From NCBI GenBank assembly GCA_002917075.1, contig NTMA01000004.1, positions 806,001 to 870,000 of the forward strand: 64,000 nt of DNA, read 5' to 3'. This document shows positions 11,912 through 23,595 of the stretch, piece after piece. The notes below the pieces were generated by a model that was given only the letters and a program-made list of their open reading frames with translations, was not told the DNA's origin and ran no database searches. Numbering within the stretch: position 1 is the first letter of the stretch; every line of letters begins with the position of its first letter. Source of the DNA: Hawksworthiomyces lignivorus (taxonomy: Eukaryota; Ascomycota; Sordariomycetes; Ophiostomatales; Ophiostomataceae). The position numbers and the translations under genes were made by a program.

Positions 11912-14012
11912 CAAAAATGTAGAACAGAGCAAGAAAGACAAAACAAAAAAAGAAATTACTATCACGTTTATCAGTCTAGTCTGAGACTGTTTCCATGTCT
12001 TGTAAATTTCAGCACATTTTTTTCTTAAGCATCTATCATAATGGTTTCTTCGCTACGACTGAAAAGTTCATGATACTTAAATGCAATACAACACAAACAA
12101 AAGATGCAATAACAAAAGACGCAATAACGATAGATGCAATAACGCGCTCAGAACTCGCACACACCCACCATCTTGTGTTTGCATGTTTTTGTCTTCCTAT
12201 CCTGGCACGACGTCACCCATCTCACTTTCAAATCTTATTTCTTTGCCGATCGGCTGCCGCTTGTTTCGCCATCAACGCTGCGTAACCTTGCAAAAGAACT
12301 CGCGTGCTCTGCTATTTTATAGAGCGGTCTTTCACGGAGATTGCGCTCCAGTTTTTCCAAGAAAGCCCCCCGGTTCATCAAAATTCATGTACCAAGAGAT
12401 GGTCTAGTCAAGTGCGAGTCCAACATTGTCTCAAGCCACGAGTCGTTCCATGTATGTACATAGAGATTCTCTTGTTCAATTCCGCATGCGTCTCGCAATT
12501 GCATTTCTTCACGGCGCTGTCAAGAACCGACAGCGTCGATCCGTTCCGATTGTCGGCTGTGGTGAGCAGTGCTTTTCCCCAGAGCCCGCGTCAGCTCGCC
12601 AAAAATAACGACGTCACGGCGTCAGCGTGGCTATACCCACAGTGCAGTCGCCTCGCAATCCACAGCCGCTCCCGCTTTCACAGCAATCCAGTGAGCCATT
12701 CTGGACATGTCTCGAGCTTTATGAGGATGTGCGAGCCACCCAATCGGCAACTGACAGCGACTCAGCTATGTACAGTCTCCCCTCCTCCAAGGCAACCCCC
12801 CCAGACCCGAAGATCTGTCAGCCGTAGCCAGGAATGACAATGCGACGCCAGATTTTTTAATTTTTTTTTTCTACTTGTATTGCTGCCACGGCGCCCAAAA
12901 AGTGGGTGTGCTAAGCCTACCAAGAGTACGTAGCTCTGCGGACGGTGTGCGTACGTGTTATTGCAGCGCTGAAAAGTGCCTGGTACACGCATGCATACTC
13001 TCACGCTGTAAGCGTGCTAGCGCCTATTGTGTGGCTTAAATGCAATCCTGCCACGCTGTTGGAAGAGGGAACGCGTAAAGTGGGACAGGTCAGAACAGGT
13101 AAGTGCATATGTGCCACTTTTATGCTTGCACAGCGACTACTCTGCGCACTATCGCTATAGCCGCCCTCCCCGAACGGCTGACCCCTGGCGCGAAGGCGCC
13201 CAACAGAAAGGGGCGTGGAAGCTGGGAAAATTGGGGAAAGAACCGCTGGCCAATTTGGAAACCTCCTTCCGCGTTCTCCTATTCTGACCATCAGCCTTTC
13301 CCTCTGCGAAGGGAGTCCGCGCTCGGTTACGTACCTAAGGGAACTTCACCACTCCAGCCCACGAGCAAACGTCAGGACACGACAAGAAGAAAACAACTCA
13401 AAGCAGCGAACAAACAAATGAACAAGAGCCGTAATTTTGCTATCCATTACGCGTTATACTTTTCTTAATTGCGTCCTTGTTGTCCTCTCTCATTTTCGGC
13501 TTTACCCTCTCCCTCCCCCCTGTATGATCGCGAGGAATGGGCTGTCTGCCCTGATTTTCATTGGCTCTCCAGCCCCCCTTGGATCGTCGGTCTCAGATCC
13601 TGCCAGTTTCTTTTCTCTTCTCTCGCCGCCGTTTTTTTCCTCCCGTACGACCGCTGCGTCGTCTCTTCTGTCTCGTCGCTTTTGGAGGCTCTTTTCTCGG
13701 CTTTGGGCTGCGCATATACAGCTACACAGCCCTCGCGGGCCCTTGAGACGACTTGCAATTGCTAGGCATTCCTGGAGAGATCACTTCCAACGAACTACGA
13801 CTGACGACAAACGCTGCGCTTTCGCTTCTGTCATGTCTTGACCGGGAAGCCAATCGCAAAGTGCTTGCTCTGGTGACCACTTGACGGCCACAGAACAGTC
13901 AACGACAACAAGAAACGAAATACCCAATATACGTTGACATATTGTACGAGTACGCGCACGAACACGGACGAACCCTTACGCATTTACATTCATCTTCACC
14001 TACAACCACACA
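11912..14012. other. Intergenic; promoter and leader of the Uds1 gene at its right end
   Basis: I recognise no gene in these 2.1 kb. A short direct repeat of the type AAAAGA(C/T)GCAATAAC occurs around 12100-12145. From about 13460 to 13700 the + strand is pyrimidine-rich, as is common in fungal promoters. The segment before 14013 ends in a typical ascomycete start context (CACACAATG). Confidence 0.5.
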
Positions 14013-16945
14013 ATGAACGGCACCGGATCGCGGAGGGCGTACGAGCCGGAGACGCCCTCTCCATTTGACGATGTTATGCCCACCGGCCGCGCCATGGCCA
14101 ACGGCTACCGGCAGGATGTCATCAATGGCTTCGAAGAAGAGCGGCCCAGATACAATCCGGTATGTGCTTTGTCATTTATCGATCTGGATTTCCTGTGGGG
14201 AGGGTGAGACGAGAAAGATATATGGCCTGAAACTGCTAACCACTGGTTTTACGCATCCTGCAGCTCAACGCCGACCGACCACAGAGCTCCCCACTCGTCG
14301 ACCTCAAAGACCCGATTCAGGTGCACCTGCTGACTGAGACCGCGCTGGCCGACAGCCGGGAATGGGTCATCTTATCCCAGGAGGAGGTCGACGGCCTCAA
14401 GAAGCAGTGCCAGTCGCTCGCCCAGCGCATCGAGCAGACGCGAGCAAACCTGGCCATCCAGTCCAAGTACCGCGACGCCGCCATCTCCATGGCCAAGCTA
14501 TACTCGCCATCGCAGTCTGGAAAGCGTCGAAGCCTGCTGGGCAACCGCAACAGCGGCGAGGGCCTGCGCGAGGCTGAGGCCGAGCGGCAAGCCTGCGAGC
14601 GGCGCTGCGAAGAGCTAGCCTCGGAGTTGTTTATGCTAGAAAAGCGCCTGATGGAGCCGCAGCGCCGCTTATTCCAGCACACAGCTGGCATCCTGCAGCT
14701 GACGCACCGGACCTCTAGCCGGGACAAGTCAGCAGGCCCACCAGCAAAGAACGGCCTGCCCGCCAATGGCATTCCGGGCAGCCCAGAAAGCATGTACACT
14801 TACTCCAACAGCCGGGAGAGTATGGAGCTGGTCGCCAGCGGGGAAGGCATGTTTGACGACCGGAGCCTCTACCTTCCTATCGACCAGCCCTTCGACCAGG
14901 GCGGGCGCATGAAGAAGAACGCCATCGAAATCCCGCAAAAGTCACCTATCCGCAAGGAGACCAAGGAGCTCCGGGAAGAGAGCGACCGCCTCCGCGAGAC
15001 TAACACGCGCCTGCAGCTCGAGTGCGACCAGCTCCGCGCTGCAAACGACACCATGACCCAAGAGCTTGCCGCGCTGCAGAGAGAGAGCGGCGATCGCGTG
15101 CAGTCCCTGTCCGACGCCGAGCGGCAGATCGAGGGCGCAAACAACCGCCTCCGCCAGATGATCATCCGGTTCAATCCCATAAAGAACGGCGGCTACGAGG
15201 CTCCGCCAGCCGACGTCAGCAGTGATCCAAGCGGAGGCCTAGCTGCCCAGATCATGTATCTCGGCCAAGGCCTCGCCGTGGCACAGGAGGAGCAAGAGCT
15301 TAAGGCAGCGGAAATCGCCAAGCAGTCGGATCTTGGCGCTGCTTTTGTCCGCTTCGAGGGACGGATAGCCGCCGTGAACAACCAGATCCAGCGCATCGTG
15401 CCAGCTTCCAACGGCTCTCTCACGCCCATTCCTACCGTGTCTGGCGTTCCATCGGGGACGGGCTTGAATTCGCAGCTCAGCTGGCTGGAAGACACAATCC
15501 CGCTGGTGGAATCAGAAGTGAACCGCGCCATAGAATCTGTAAACTCATCGTCTTCAGAGCGCGAGGCGGTGCTACAAGTCAACACCATCCTAATGGGCGT
15601 CTGGGACACCATCCAGAACGGCTTTGCCGAGGTGCAGCGGAAGCGAGAAGAGCGCAAGGTCATGCGCGCACAGATGGGTCTCGCCGACGAAGAGGAGGAG
15701 GACATGTCGGGCGACGAGTCGCTCATGAATACGAGCGAGCAGTATTCTCTGCAGGCCTTTGCTGCCAAGGTGCAATGGCTGTACACGCAGACGACGAAGC
15801 TGCGCGAGCAGAAGTCGGTCCTGAAGCGGCAGATCAAGCAGCAGCGCGAGCTCAACACCAAGTCGGATGCGGCCAAGGATCAGGAGCTGCGGGACAAGAC
15901 GACCGAGCTGGAGGCGACGGTAGCGTCGCTACAAAACAAGTCGGTCGAGCTGCAGTCGCTGCAGCGCACCACCGAAGACATGCAGGACCAACTGGCCAAA
16001 GCGCTGCTAGACCTGAGCGAGGCGCAGGAGACCATCGCGAAAAAGGAGGGCGAGGTGGCGTCGGCAGCCCAGTCGGTGGAGACGCGGCTGGCCGAGCGCG
16101 GCAGCCGGGTGGCGGCCCTCGAGGCGCAGACGAACGAGCTGCAGACGGCGCTCGCTGCGGCCGAGGCCAGCGTAGACCGGTTGACGGCGCAGCTGCGCGA
16201 GGCGACGGGCGCGCAGCAGACGGCTGCGTCGAGCGCCGAGCAGGCGGCCAAGGACGTGGCCAGCCGCGATGCCGAGCTAGAGCGCCTCAACGACCTAGTC
16301 GTCGAGCTCAAGACCGAGGCCACCATCGCCAAGGCGGAGCTAGACGGCGCCTACGGATCGCGCGCCCAGCGCGCCGCCGACGTGGCTGCGCTGGCCAAGT
16401 CCGCCGAGAACGCCGAGCTGCAGACGCAGCTGGACAAGCTCAAGGAGGAGCTGGCCAGCACCCTCAAGGAGTACGAGGACCTGACCAAGGACACCATCGC
16501 CGCCGAGCGCGAGAAGCTCGACCTCGAGGGCCAGCTCGACGACGCCATGGCGGCCAAGGCCGCCCTCGAGACCGAGATGCGCGCCGCCCGCGAGAAGCTC
16601 GAGGCCGAGGTCGCCAACCTCAAGGACGAGCTCGACGCCGAGAAGCTCAAGGTCGGTGCCGGCGGCGGAGGTGCAGCCGGCCGTGCGGGCGCCAGCATGC
16701 TGAGCGAGCAGTTCCGCGCGACCATGAAGGAGGAGCGCAAGAAGTTCCAAGAAGAGCTGCGGGTACGTATATTTCCCTGCCGTTTCCTGTTCCCGCCCGG
16801 GTATTTTTGCCATTGCGACTTTCTCAGGGATGCTGACAAGGTTTTTAAACAGAACGAGCAAATGCAACGAAGAAAACTGGAGGAAGAGGTCCGGCAGCTC
16901 AAGCGCGCTGCCGGGCCCGGCAAGAGCCCCTTGAGTCCAAGATAG
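14013..16945 (+). CDS. Uds1 (up-regulated during septation) domain, long coiled-coil protein
   Basis: This is a large coiled-coil protein with the fungal Uds1 domain, named from a fission-yeast gene induced at septation; a role at septa or in polar growth is an inference from the family. Three exons, 14013-14159, 14264-16762 and 16853-16945, give 912 residues; introns are 104 and 90 nt. The Uds1 domain begins near residue 68 (HLLTETALADSREWVILS) and includes ANLAIQSKYRDAAISMAKLYS. A short serine/proline linker follows, then heptad-rich coiled coil over most of the remainder (KELREESDRLRETNTRL, and repeated ELE/LQ/EA segments to the end). An acidic patch (DEEEEDMSGDES) lies mid-protein. Intron 2 is a multiple of three and has no stop, so an unspliced message would still be read through. 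Confidence 0.88.
16763..16852 (+). other. Stop-free 90-nt intron of the Uds1 gene
   Basis: It begins GTACGT and ends AAACAG. Removal joins KKFQEELR to NEQMQRRKLEEEV and restores a continuous coiled coil. Retention would insert 30 residues rich in Phe, Cys and Pro without breaking the frame. The coiled-coil continuity argues that splicing is the normal state. Confidence 0.8.
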
Positions 16946-17716
16946 TATCGCAAGGGCAGAAGCTAATTCCCTCCACGAACGGTTATCGATCACGTTGTAC
17001 AATTATCTCCTTTTCTCCTCTTCTTTTCTTCACCTTCCTTTCCCTTATTTTTCACCTCCAGGGACAAATGGTCCTCATGACATAGACAAAATTCGTCGGG
17101 CATTGGACAGCATAGTGGAGTTATCTTTTTCTGGTCTACCATATTTTTGGTTTCATCTCTCGCTTGTTATATTCCATTTCATTTCTCTTTTTTTTTATAA
17201 GCGGAGTTCTTTTTTGGAAACCTTCCATATACACCTATTTCCTAGCATTGCATAGACTATTTTTGGGTCGGGGCTCTGGCACTGCTATCCCAGGAAGCAA
17301 AATGTTGTTTTTTTTTGTTTTTGATTTTATGGAAAGCTTCCGCTCCCCGCCAATTGTGAGGAGGCGGCTCACGTCTAAGCTTACAATAGAGGAAAATGGA
17401 AAAGGATTACATTTGCTCGATTTACTCGATCCATCTTCGTGATATCCATTTGTATTTCATAGCGTAGCGTCTTCCTCCGGTGATGTTTGCTTTCTCTCCC
17501 TAGGAAAGGCTGTGCACGTGATACATACAGTGGAACTCAGCCGTTGTGTCTTTGATCGCACTGTGGTTACTCCAATATCTCCTAATATGGTATTTTTCAT
17601 TGAATGAGTCGTTTCTTTCAGAAGTTTTCTCCTTCGTCTGCAAGTTCTAGCCCAACGCAGATCCTAGTTCACCTCCCTCCCTTTCTGGATAAAGAGGGAT
17701 TGAATTACGTTCGGCC
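16946..17716. other. Intergenic between the Uds1 and PLP-protein genes
   Basis: This stretch is T-rich and holds the 3' end of the Uds1 gene and the leader of the next gene. Open frames here (16995-17255, 17164-17442) are low-complexity and unlikely to be coding. No other element is seen. Confidence 0.6.
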
Positions 17717-18656
17717 ATGGGGGACGACAAAACAAAAACAGGAACCACTTCCGCTGCTGCTCCGGAGATGAAGGTCGACCCGGCCCGCGCCGCCGTCCTG
17801 GCCGCCAACCTGCAGGCCGTGCGCGACCGCCTGGCCGCAGCGGCCGGCGGACGACCTGTGCGCCTCGTCGCCGTTAGCAAGCTCAAGCCTGCCAACGACG
17901 TCCTGGCCATGTACCGGGAGCAGAAGCAGATCGACTTTGGCGAGAACTACGCCCAGGAGCTCCGCGACAAGGCGGCGCTGCTGCCGCGGGGCATCCGGTG
18001 GCACTTTATCGGGGGCCTGCAGTCTGGTATGTGAAATTTTGCTTGCTCTCGTGTCTGTCTCCGGCTCGCTCTTTTCGCTGACCAACTGGACAGGCCACTG
18101 CAAGCCCCTCGCCCGCATCCCCAACCTGTGGTGCGTGTCCAGCGTCGACTCGGCGAAGAAGGCCAAGCTGCTGGACACGGCGCGGGGCGCGTTTCTCAAG
18201 GAGGCTGCGGCGGCGACGGCGACGGCGACAGCCCCGGCAGCGGAGGCGGCAGAGGCCCCGGGCCCCCTGCACATCCACGTCCAGGTCAACACCTCGGGCG
18301 AGGACAGCAAGTCGGGCTGCCCGCCAGGCGACGAGACCGTCGCCCTGTGCCGCGCCATCGTCGAGGAGTGCCCCAACCTGCGCCTCCTCGGCCTCATGAC
18401 CATCGGCGCCATCGCCCGCAGCAAGGCGGTGGCAGACGCGGCCGCCGACGAGGAGAACCCGGACTTTGTGCTGCTGCGGGCGCAGCGCGACCTCGTGCAG
18501 CAGGCGCTGGGGCTCGAGCGCCCACTCGAGCTCAGCATGGGCATGAGCGACGACTTTGAGAGCGCCGTGGCGTCCGGCAGCGGCGAGGTGCGCGTCGGCA
18601 GCACGCTCTTCGGGCAGCGGCCCGCCAAGGCAGACGCGCAGCTCATCAGCTCGTGA
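17717..18656 (+). CDS. Pyridoxal phosphate homeostasis protein (PLPBP/YggS/YBL036C family)
   Basis: This cytosolic PLP-binding protein has no known catalytic turnover and keeps free pyridoxal phosphate and amino-acid pools in balance. Two exons, 17717-18026 and 18094-18656, with a 67-nt intron give 290 residues. The PLP lysine is K55 in VAVSKLKP. Other marks are [23 protein letters not shown] (split by the intron), [40 protein letters not shown] and the phosphate-binding [10 protein letters not shown] low-complexity Ala/Thr/Glu insertion sits before the HIHVQVN strand. The insertion is longer than in yeast or bacterial relatives but lies in a loop. The start ATG has a good context (GCCATGG). 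It is convergent with the next gene. Confidence 0.95.
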
Positions 18657-18978
18657 CAAGGAGGGATTTTCTGCTTGAATGATGAGAAGGGGTGAATATG
18701 TGCATACATATAAAACCAAAACGTAAAGTATTTGCATGAAAAAACCAGGGGCTGGCCAGGCCATCTCTGCTTGTGAGACTAGGCGCGCCCGTTTTACAAG
18801 ATACAAGCAAGGCACAGGTCAAAAATTTATATCCTACAGCTATTTCCAATTCAACAAACTTCACCCCCCTTTTTATTTAGGTACATCTCTACTTAGTGCG
18901 AGGCGGGCCGTTGTGACATGGCCATGGCCTTAGCAAATGGCCAAAGTTAATATTCATTCTAAAGCATGGATTTGCCTA

Positions 18979-21900
18979 CTAGATAATAACAAACTTGGGA
19001 ATATAGTACGATTGGTCAGAGTATGCCTTTCGTAAGCATTGCCAGCAAACAGTCTCTCCTCCAAGGATTACGGTCTCGCGATCTTTGCCTTTCTGGACTA
19101 AGATCGCAGTCGCGGCGAGACGTGCAACCCAGTTTGACTTGGCCCGGAACACCCCTATGCACGGTGGAGGATCAAGCAGCTCCTCCCATGAGTCCAGAGA
19201 GACCCTACCCTCTCTATCCCCGACAGTCATAAAGTCACCAGTGATTTCGCATTTTCCATCACACTTGAAATATTCGACATCTGGATGGCGTCTCTCTGTG
19301 GCCAAGACGTCAATGTCGGCCACCCAGCTGCCACTATCCTGCACGGAGATCACCGATTCAAGGAGGAAGACTTCCTGGTCAATTTCGCCCGTAGATTCCC
19401 AATCCAAAGGCAACTTCCAAGTTGTGAACGAGAGGTGCAGCGAAGTGCCGGCAAAGCTGTCAATGTACTTGTCGTCGAAGGTCTGGTGCCCAATTAACGG
19501 AGAGTCTCCGTCCACCGGCCGTATTCGAGGATCCAGAGGAGGCACCATGAAAACTATGCCCGAGTGGCCGGTATTGCCAACTAGATGGCGCAAGTCTGCT
19601 TGTCGCGACACGGCACTCGGATCAGTGAGCATGACACCGGCGACGAAGATAGAATCTTCGTAGCACAGCGCGATGACTCTGTCAAGCTTCCCAGGGTCTA
19701 CGTCGAAACGCCCCGACTCAAATAGAGCGAGGCAGGAAAATGCAACCGCACGCGGCATGATGTCGACGTTGGCGTCACGAAGGATCCGCTGCGTCTCCAT
19801 CATATTGGTCACCCATTTCGTTTCCAGGAGATTTTGTTCGACAACCCGCGTCGAGACCGTCGCGCCGGGGAAGTTGGCATACAAATGGTCAACAATGTCC
19901 AAAATTCGAAACGGTATGATCCAGTGCGTTTGTCTAATCCCTGCGGTGCATAAGAGGTAAAAATTGTCGTCGGGTGTGCTCACACATTGCTTTGTAAATA
20001 CGTCAAGGGATTGAGTTATCTTTTTGGTCAGCACCGATATATTGGAGGGGGGCAAGATCCGAGATAAATACTGACAAAGGTAAAGTTTGAGAGGTAATCG
20101 GCGATTCTCTGTTTGTTCGATGCGTGCCGAAGCCAAGCTATTCCATCTTCCAGGGATTGGGTGGCAACCATTGCGTTGCGTATGTCGCTGCCGGTGAGCT
20201 CCACTCTTGATTCGTAATTTGTCGATTCAACCCAAAGCTGGAAAGCCGATTCAATATTGTCTATGCGTAGAGGAACATTGACATACTCAAACGAACCGTG
20301 TGGGCTATGAAGACTAGGAGGATCGTGCCAGAAGCTGAGTTGGTTAAGCTGGCCAGTGGCCAGTAGCACGATGCTGTTGCCATAAGCGATGTGACAGATT
20401 TCTCCTGTTTGCTCTATCTCGCAGCGTCTCTTTTCTAAAACTTCAGTAAGGATGCTGTTTTTCTCATCAGCACAAAGCCATCGTATATATCTCGTCTCTG
20501 AAACGTCCACGGTTGAATCCTCAAGCTCTACTGCCACTGGAAGAATTGTCGACCATTCAGTATAAGTATTCTCCTCGTCAATTTGCGTCCGATATGATAA
20601 AATTGCTTCATGGGATCCGAATCCATTCTCTACAGAGATACGTCGCAAATACTCGATGCCGCAGTCAGCATCGGTTGTCTTTGTCAGAGCAGACATGCAA
20701 TGGGAATTGCACAAGCCAAAGAAAGGGCTCGGAATTGCCTCGCCACCTAGAAATTTTTTGGCTCGCCTATGGCCTAATTGTAGGAGCTTTCTCTCCATCA
20801 TGCTCTCTGTTTGCTTGACGGAAGTGGCTGCCGCACAGAGGCAGCGGAGCCAGTGAAGCTCTGGCTGCTCATCGTGGTCGACCTGGCCCAGGATTATTCC
20901 CAGCTCATGAAACCAGGTAAGAGCTTCGTCGGGGTCGGCGTATGAAACACGCCAATCCTCGAAAACAACGCCGAGTGCAATTATCCAAAACTTCTTGAAA
21001 TGCACACGGCCCTGGCTGTCTTCGCTGTGGACCAGAACCGGATTACCGTAGTAGCGCAAGTGAGATAGAGCCAGCGACCAGCCTGTAAGGCTGTCCGAGT
21101 TACCTTTGTATTCAAGACCGACGCTGAGAATCCCAGAGCTTGGGAAGAGCGGGTCCTTGAGAGATACGATCTCTGAGCTGTTTTGAAAAATGATCATGTC
21201 GGGGTATAGGTGCCAGGAAGACAGCGCCAGAAGCAGGGCTCGGTCGCTGGCCTGCTGAGGCCGATTGTCAAGGAGCTGCTCCACGGCTTTCATCGCACTT
21301 ATCCATCCCAATGTGACTTTTTCAGCTGTCGACCCGGTGGACGTGTATGGGATATTGATATTGTCCATGATCAGCTTGAACTGCGTGTGTTGCACATTCA
21401 TTGCTAATTTTGCACGCCTACTCCAAGCTCGTACGCTGGCATCCCATTTTGCCAGTTCGGCTCGGGGGAAGTCTTGGATAGCGGCAGCCAGAGAGTGCGA
21501 GTGTACGATAATGTTGTTTTCTGTCTTGGCTATAATGTGCTTCTTTCGCTCTTCGACCAGCTCGCACCAGATAGACGTCGCATGTTTTGGGTCCCACGCC
21601 TCCGTCAAGATGCACGCCAAGAGCAACATGCTGATTGATGCCGGGCCTGATGTCGCCGCCGCCCAGACCGAAGTGCAGTCAGCACCAACGAACGAACGGA
21701 ATGGGCCATCGTCTTCGGTGCCCGTCGGGTTGACGCCCGGTCTTGAGAGAATATGGGACATCCGAAGACCGTACGCCCGAAGCAGCAGCGGCGTGGGTGG
21801 TAGCATGTCATAAAAGAGGAAGCCCAACTTGCAGGCCATGGCATGCATAGCACCAGCCTCTGCCTCCCTCTTCCTTCGCGTTGTGATTGCCGAACCAATG

Positions 21901-22025
21901 GCAGAGTACTCTGGAGGAGCATCACATCGCACAAGAGAGAAATCGATGCTGATGTTCACTAAAGCAGCAGTGGTCTCATTTGTCACTGAGAACAAGGAAG
22001 TGTTCAATTTCCCCAGGTTAGCCAT
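18979..22025 (-). CDS. Large fungal protein of unknown function
   Basis: I do not recognise a named domain. The first exon runs 22025-20076 (650 codons) and the second 20019-18979 (346 residues plus stop), for a total of 996 residues. They are joined by a proposed 56-nt intron that begins GTCAGT, has a GCTGAC branch-like word and ends AAAAAG. Splicing gives SNFTF followed by ITQSLDV. The two parts lie in different frames, so the alternative is a one-base frameshift in the C-run at about 20046-20051. The sequence looks like a soluble, mixed alpha/beta protein with many Trp, Cys and acidic residues. It has motif-like stretches such as EYSAIGSAITTRRK, GADCTSVWAAATSG, WHLYPDMIIFQNSS and DPPSLHSPHGSFEYV, which by general resemblance belong to an unnamed family seen in filamentous fungi. 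I see no signal peptide. It shares a 481-bp divergent promoter region with the F-box gene. Confidence 0.75.
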
Positions 22026-22506
22026 GTTGAGCAGAATGTCAGGGTCTTTGTGTTCTGTTGGAATGTTTGCATGAGCATCGCTCGAGATGTGTTGAGGAAT
22101 AACTCCAATACTTATAATCGCGCAAAACAGAAAAGGCTTCTGAACCTAACAACAACTCGAAATATCTCACTTTCCTCGATGGACGCCTTGTCATTGCCCG
22201 GCATATTCACAGTGTACATCCAATCAAGGCTTTTGCATTATTGGTAGCGCTGATGGGCGAGGCTGCACTAAGTTTTGCGGACCGCGTTGGGGTATCTCAT
22301 CACAGAAATCCGATCATAACCGTCCCTCCTGCGATACGTCCAGAAGACACAAACAGTCCACAAAAGACCCATTCAGATCGGCATCGGGCGTGCAGGGCTG
22401 CAACATCCATGTGCTGCTTTCCTTCCCTCCTATATTGCGCGCATCCATTCTCGATTAACGCGGTGAGCCTTTGCGCCCAAAGGAGCGCAAAGCAAATTAC
22501 TTGTAA
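22026..22506. promoter_or_regulatory. Shared divergent promoter region
   Basis: This 481-bp gap lies between the starts of a minus-strand and a plus-strand gene, so both promoters must be here or overlap it. I see no clear binding-site array. Confidence 0.45.
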
Positions 22507-23595
22507 ATGCAGAGCAACTTCAGTTTCACATGTGATGTCATGGCACCGAGCATTTGGCCGCACCAAGAAGAGGCCGTTCTTCGTGTCGCCGCATATCACC
22601 GGGACGACTACGACCTGATTGTAATTCGCACGCCTCCGCACGAGCATGCGCCGGTCCTCCCCTTCATTGCGCAGCCCTTTCCGGCCGCGCCCGGCGCCGG
22701 CTTTTCGTCCCTCGGCGGCCTCCAGCGCTTGCCGGTGGAGATTCTGTCGGAGATATGCCGGCAGCTGGACATGCAGTCCTGCTTCCGTCTCCGCCACGTC
22801 AACAGGCTGGCCCGGAGCATCGTGTCTCGCCTGCCCGAGTACCAGGCCATCGCGCGCCACGGCCTGGAGGGCTTCCGGTCTGTCCTGCGGACGCGCGTCG
22901 CGCCCCGCGTCACCGTGTCGGACTTTTACCGCGTGCTCTGCACGTGCGAGTGCGCCGTGTGCGGGGCCTTTGGCGGGTTTCTCTTTTTGCCGACGGCCAC
23001 GCGCTGCTGCATGCGGTGCGTCAAGGAGTCCGACGTCGACAGCCTCCGCGTCGTGTCGTTCTGGGCATTCTGCGCGGCGACCGCCATCTCTCCCAACCAG
23101 TGGAGCCTGCTGCCGGCCATGCACACCGTCCCGGGCGTGTACACGCTGCGCGAGATGCCGCATGCGAGCCCCCTGGAGATCGTGGCCCAGAAGGACGCCA
23201 TTCGCGCTCTGCACGCGCTCGGCATCGGGTGCCGTCCGCTTCCGCACGCCCTCCTACATGCGAGCAATAGCGCGCACATCCTACGGTACATGGCAACGAC
23301 GGCCCTGCCTTATCTGAACCAGGCCGCCGGCGGCACCGTCGTCGAGACGGGACTGTGCTGCAAGGGCTGCTACGTGGTCGCCCACACGATGGGCGCCGGC
23401 GGCGTCCTGGATTCCTGGATCAAGAGCGACAAAGTGTACACTAGAGAGGGTTTTCTGGCTCACTTCGAGTCGTGCCCCGAAGCACATCGCCTGTGGGTGG
23501 CCAGCCGCTCGGGAACGGCAGATTTTGACGAGCCTTGGTTTACAAAGAACGGCGGGTACCTGCTGAACCTAGACAGCGAAGGCCGTCCTAGATGA
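22507..23595 (+). CDS. F-box protein with a cysteine-rich segment
   Basis: This intronless gene encodes 362 residues. An F-box-like motif spans about residues 70-110 (LQRLPVEILSEICRQLD, then CFRLRHVNRLARSIV). F-box proteins are substrate adaptors of SCF ubiquitin ligases. Downstream is a cysteine cluster, C145, C147, C149 and C152 (CTCECAVC), followed by CCMRC at 167-171, and a further pair CCKGC near residue 286, which could bind zinc. The rest has no domain I can name. A second in-frame ATG at residue 12 is a possible alternative start. The codon use is GC-rich like the housekeeping genes, which argues for a real, expressed gene. The substrate is unknown. Confidence 0.85.
   Translation: MQSNFSFTCDVMAPSIWPHQEEAVLRVAAYHRDDYDLIVIRTPPHEHAPVLPFIAQPFPAAPGAGFSSLGGLQRLPVEILSEICRQLDMQSCFRLRHVNRLARSIVSRLPEYQAIARHGLEGFRSVLRTRVAPRVTVSDFYRVLCTCECAVCGAFGGFLFLPTATRCCMRCVKESDVDSLRVVSFWAFCAATAISPNQWSLLPAMHTVPGVYTLREMPHASPLEIVAQKDAIRALHALGIGCRPLPHALLHASNSAHILRYMATTALPYLNQAAGGTVVETGLCCKGCYVVAHTMGAGGVLDSWIKSDKVYTREGFLAHFESCPEAHRLWVASRSGTADFDEPWFTKNGGYLLNLDSEGRPR

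Noticed and set aside
11194..11946. 250-codon - frame opposite the DSC2 fragment
   Set aside because: It translates the T28 run as poly-lysine and has no motif. The + strand carries the conserved family sequence.
15775..16836. 353-codon + frame and several - frames in the Uds1 gene
   Set aside because: They are shadows of the coiled-coil reading frame; the products are Arg/Gly/Ala-rich with no motif.
17705..18815. Long - frames opposite the PLP homeostasis gene
   Set aside because: They are shadows. The + strand shows the PLP lysine motif and phosphate-binding segment.
22300..23247. 315-codon - frame opposite the F-box gene
   Set aside because: It is antisense shadow. The F-box motif and cysteine clusters lie on the + strand.
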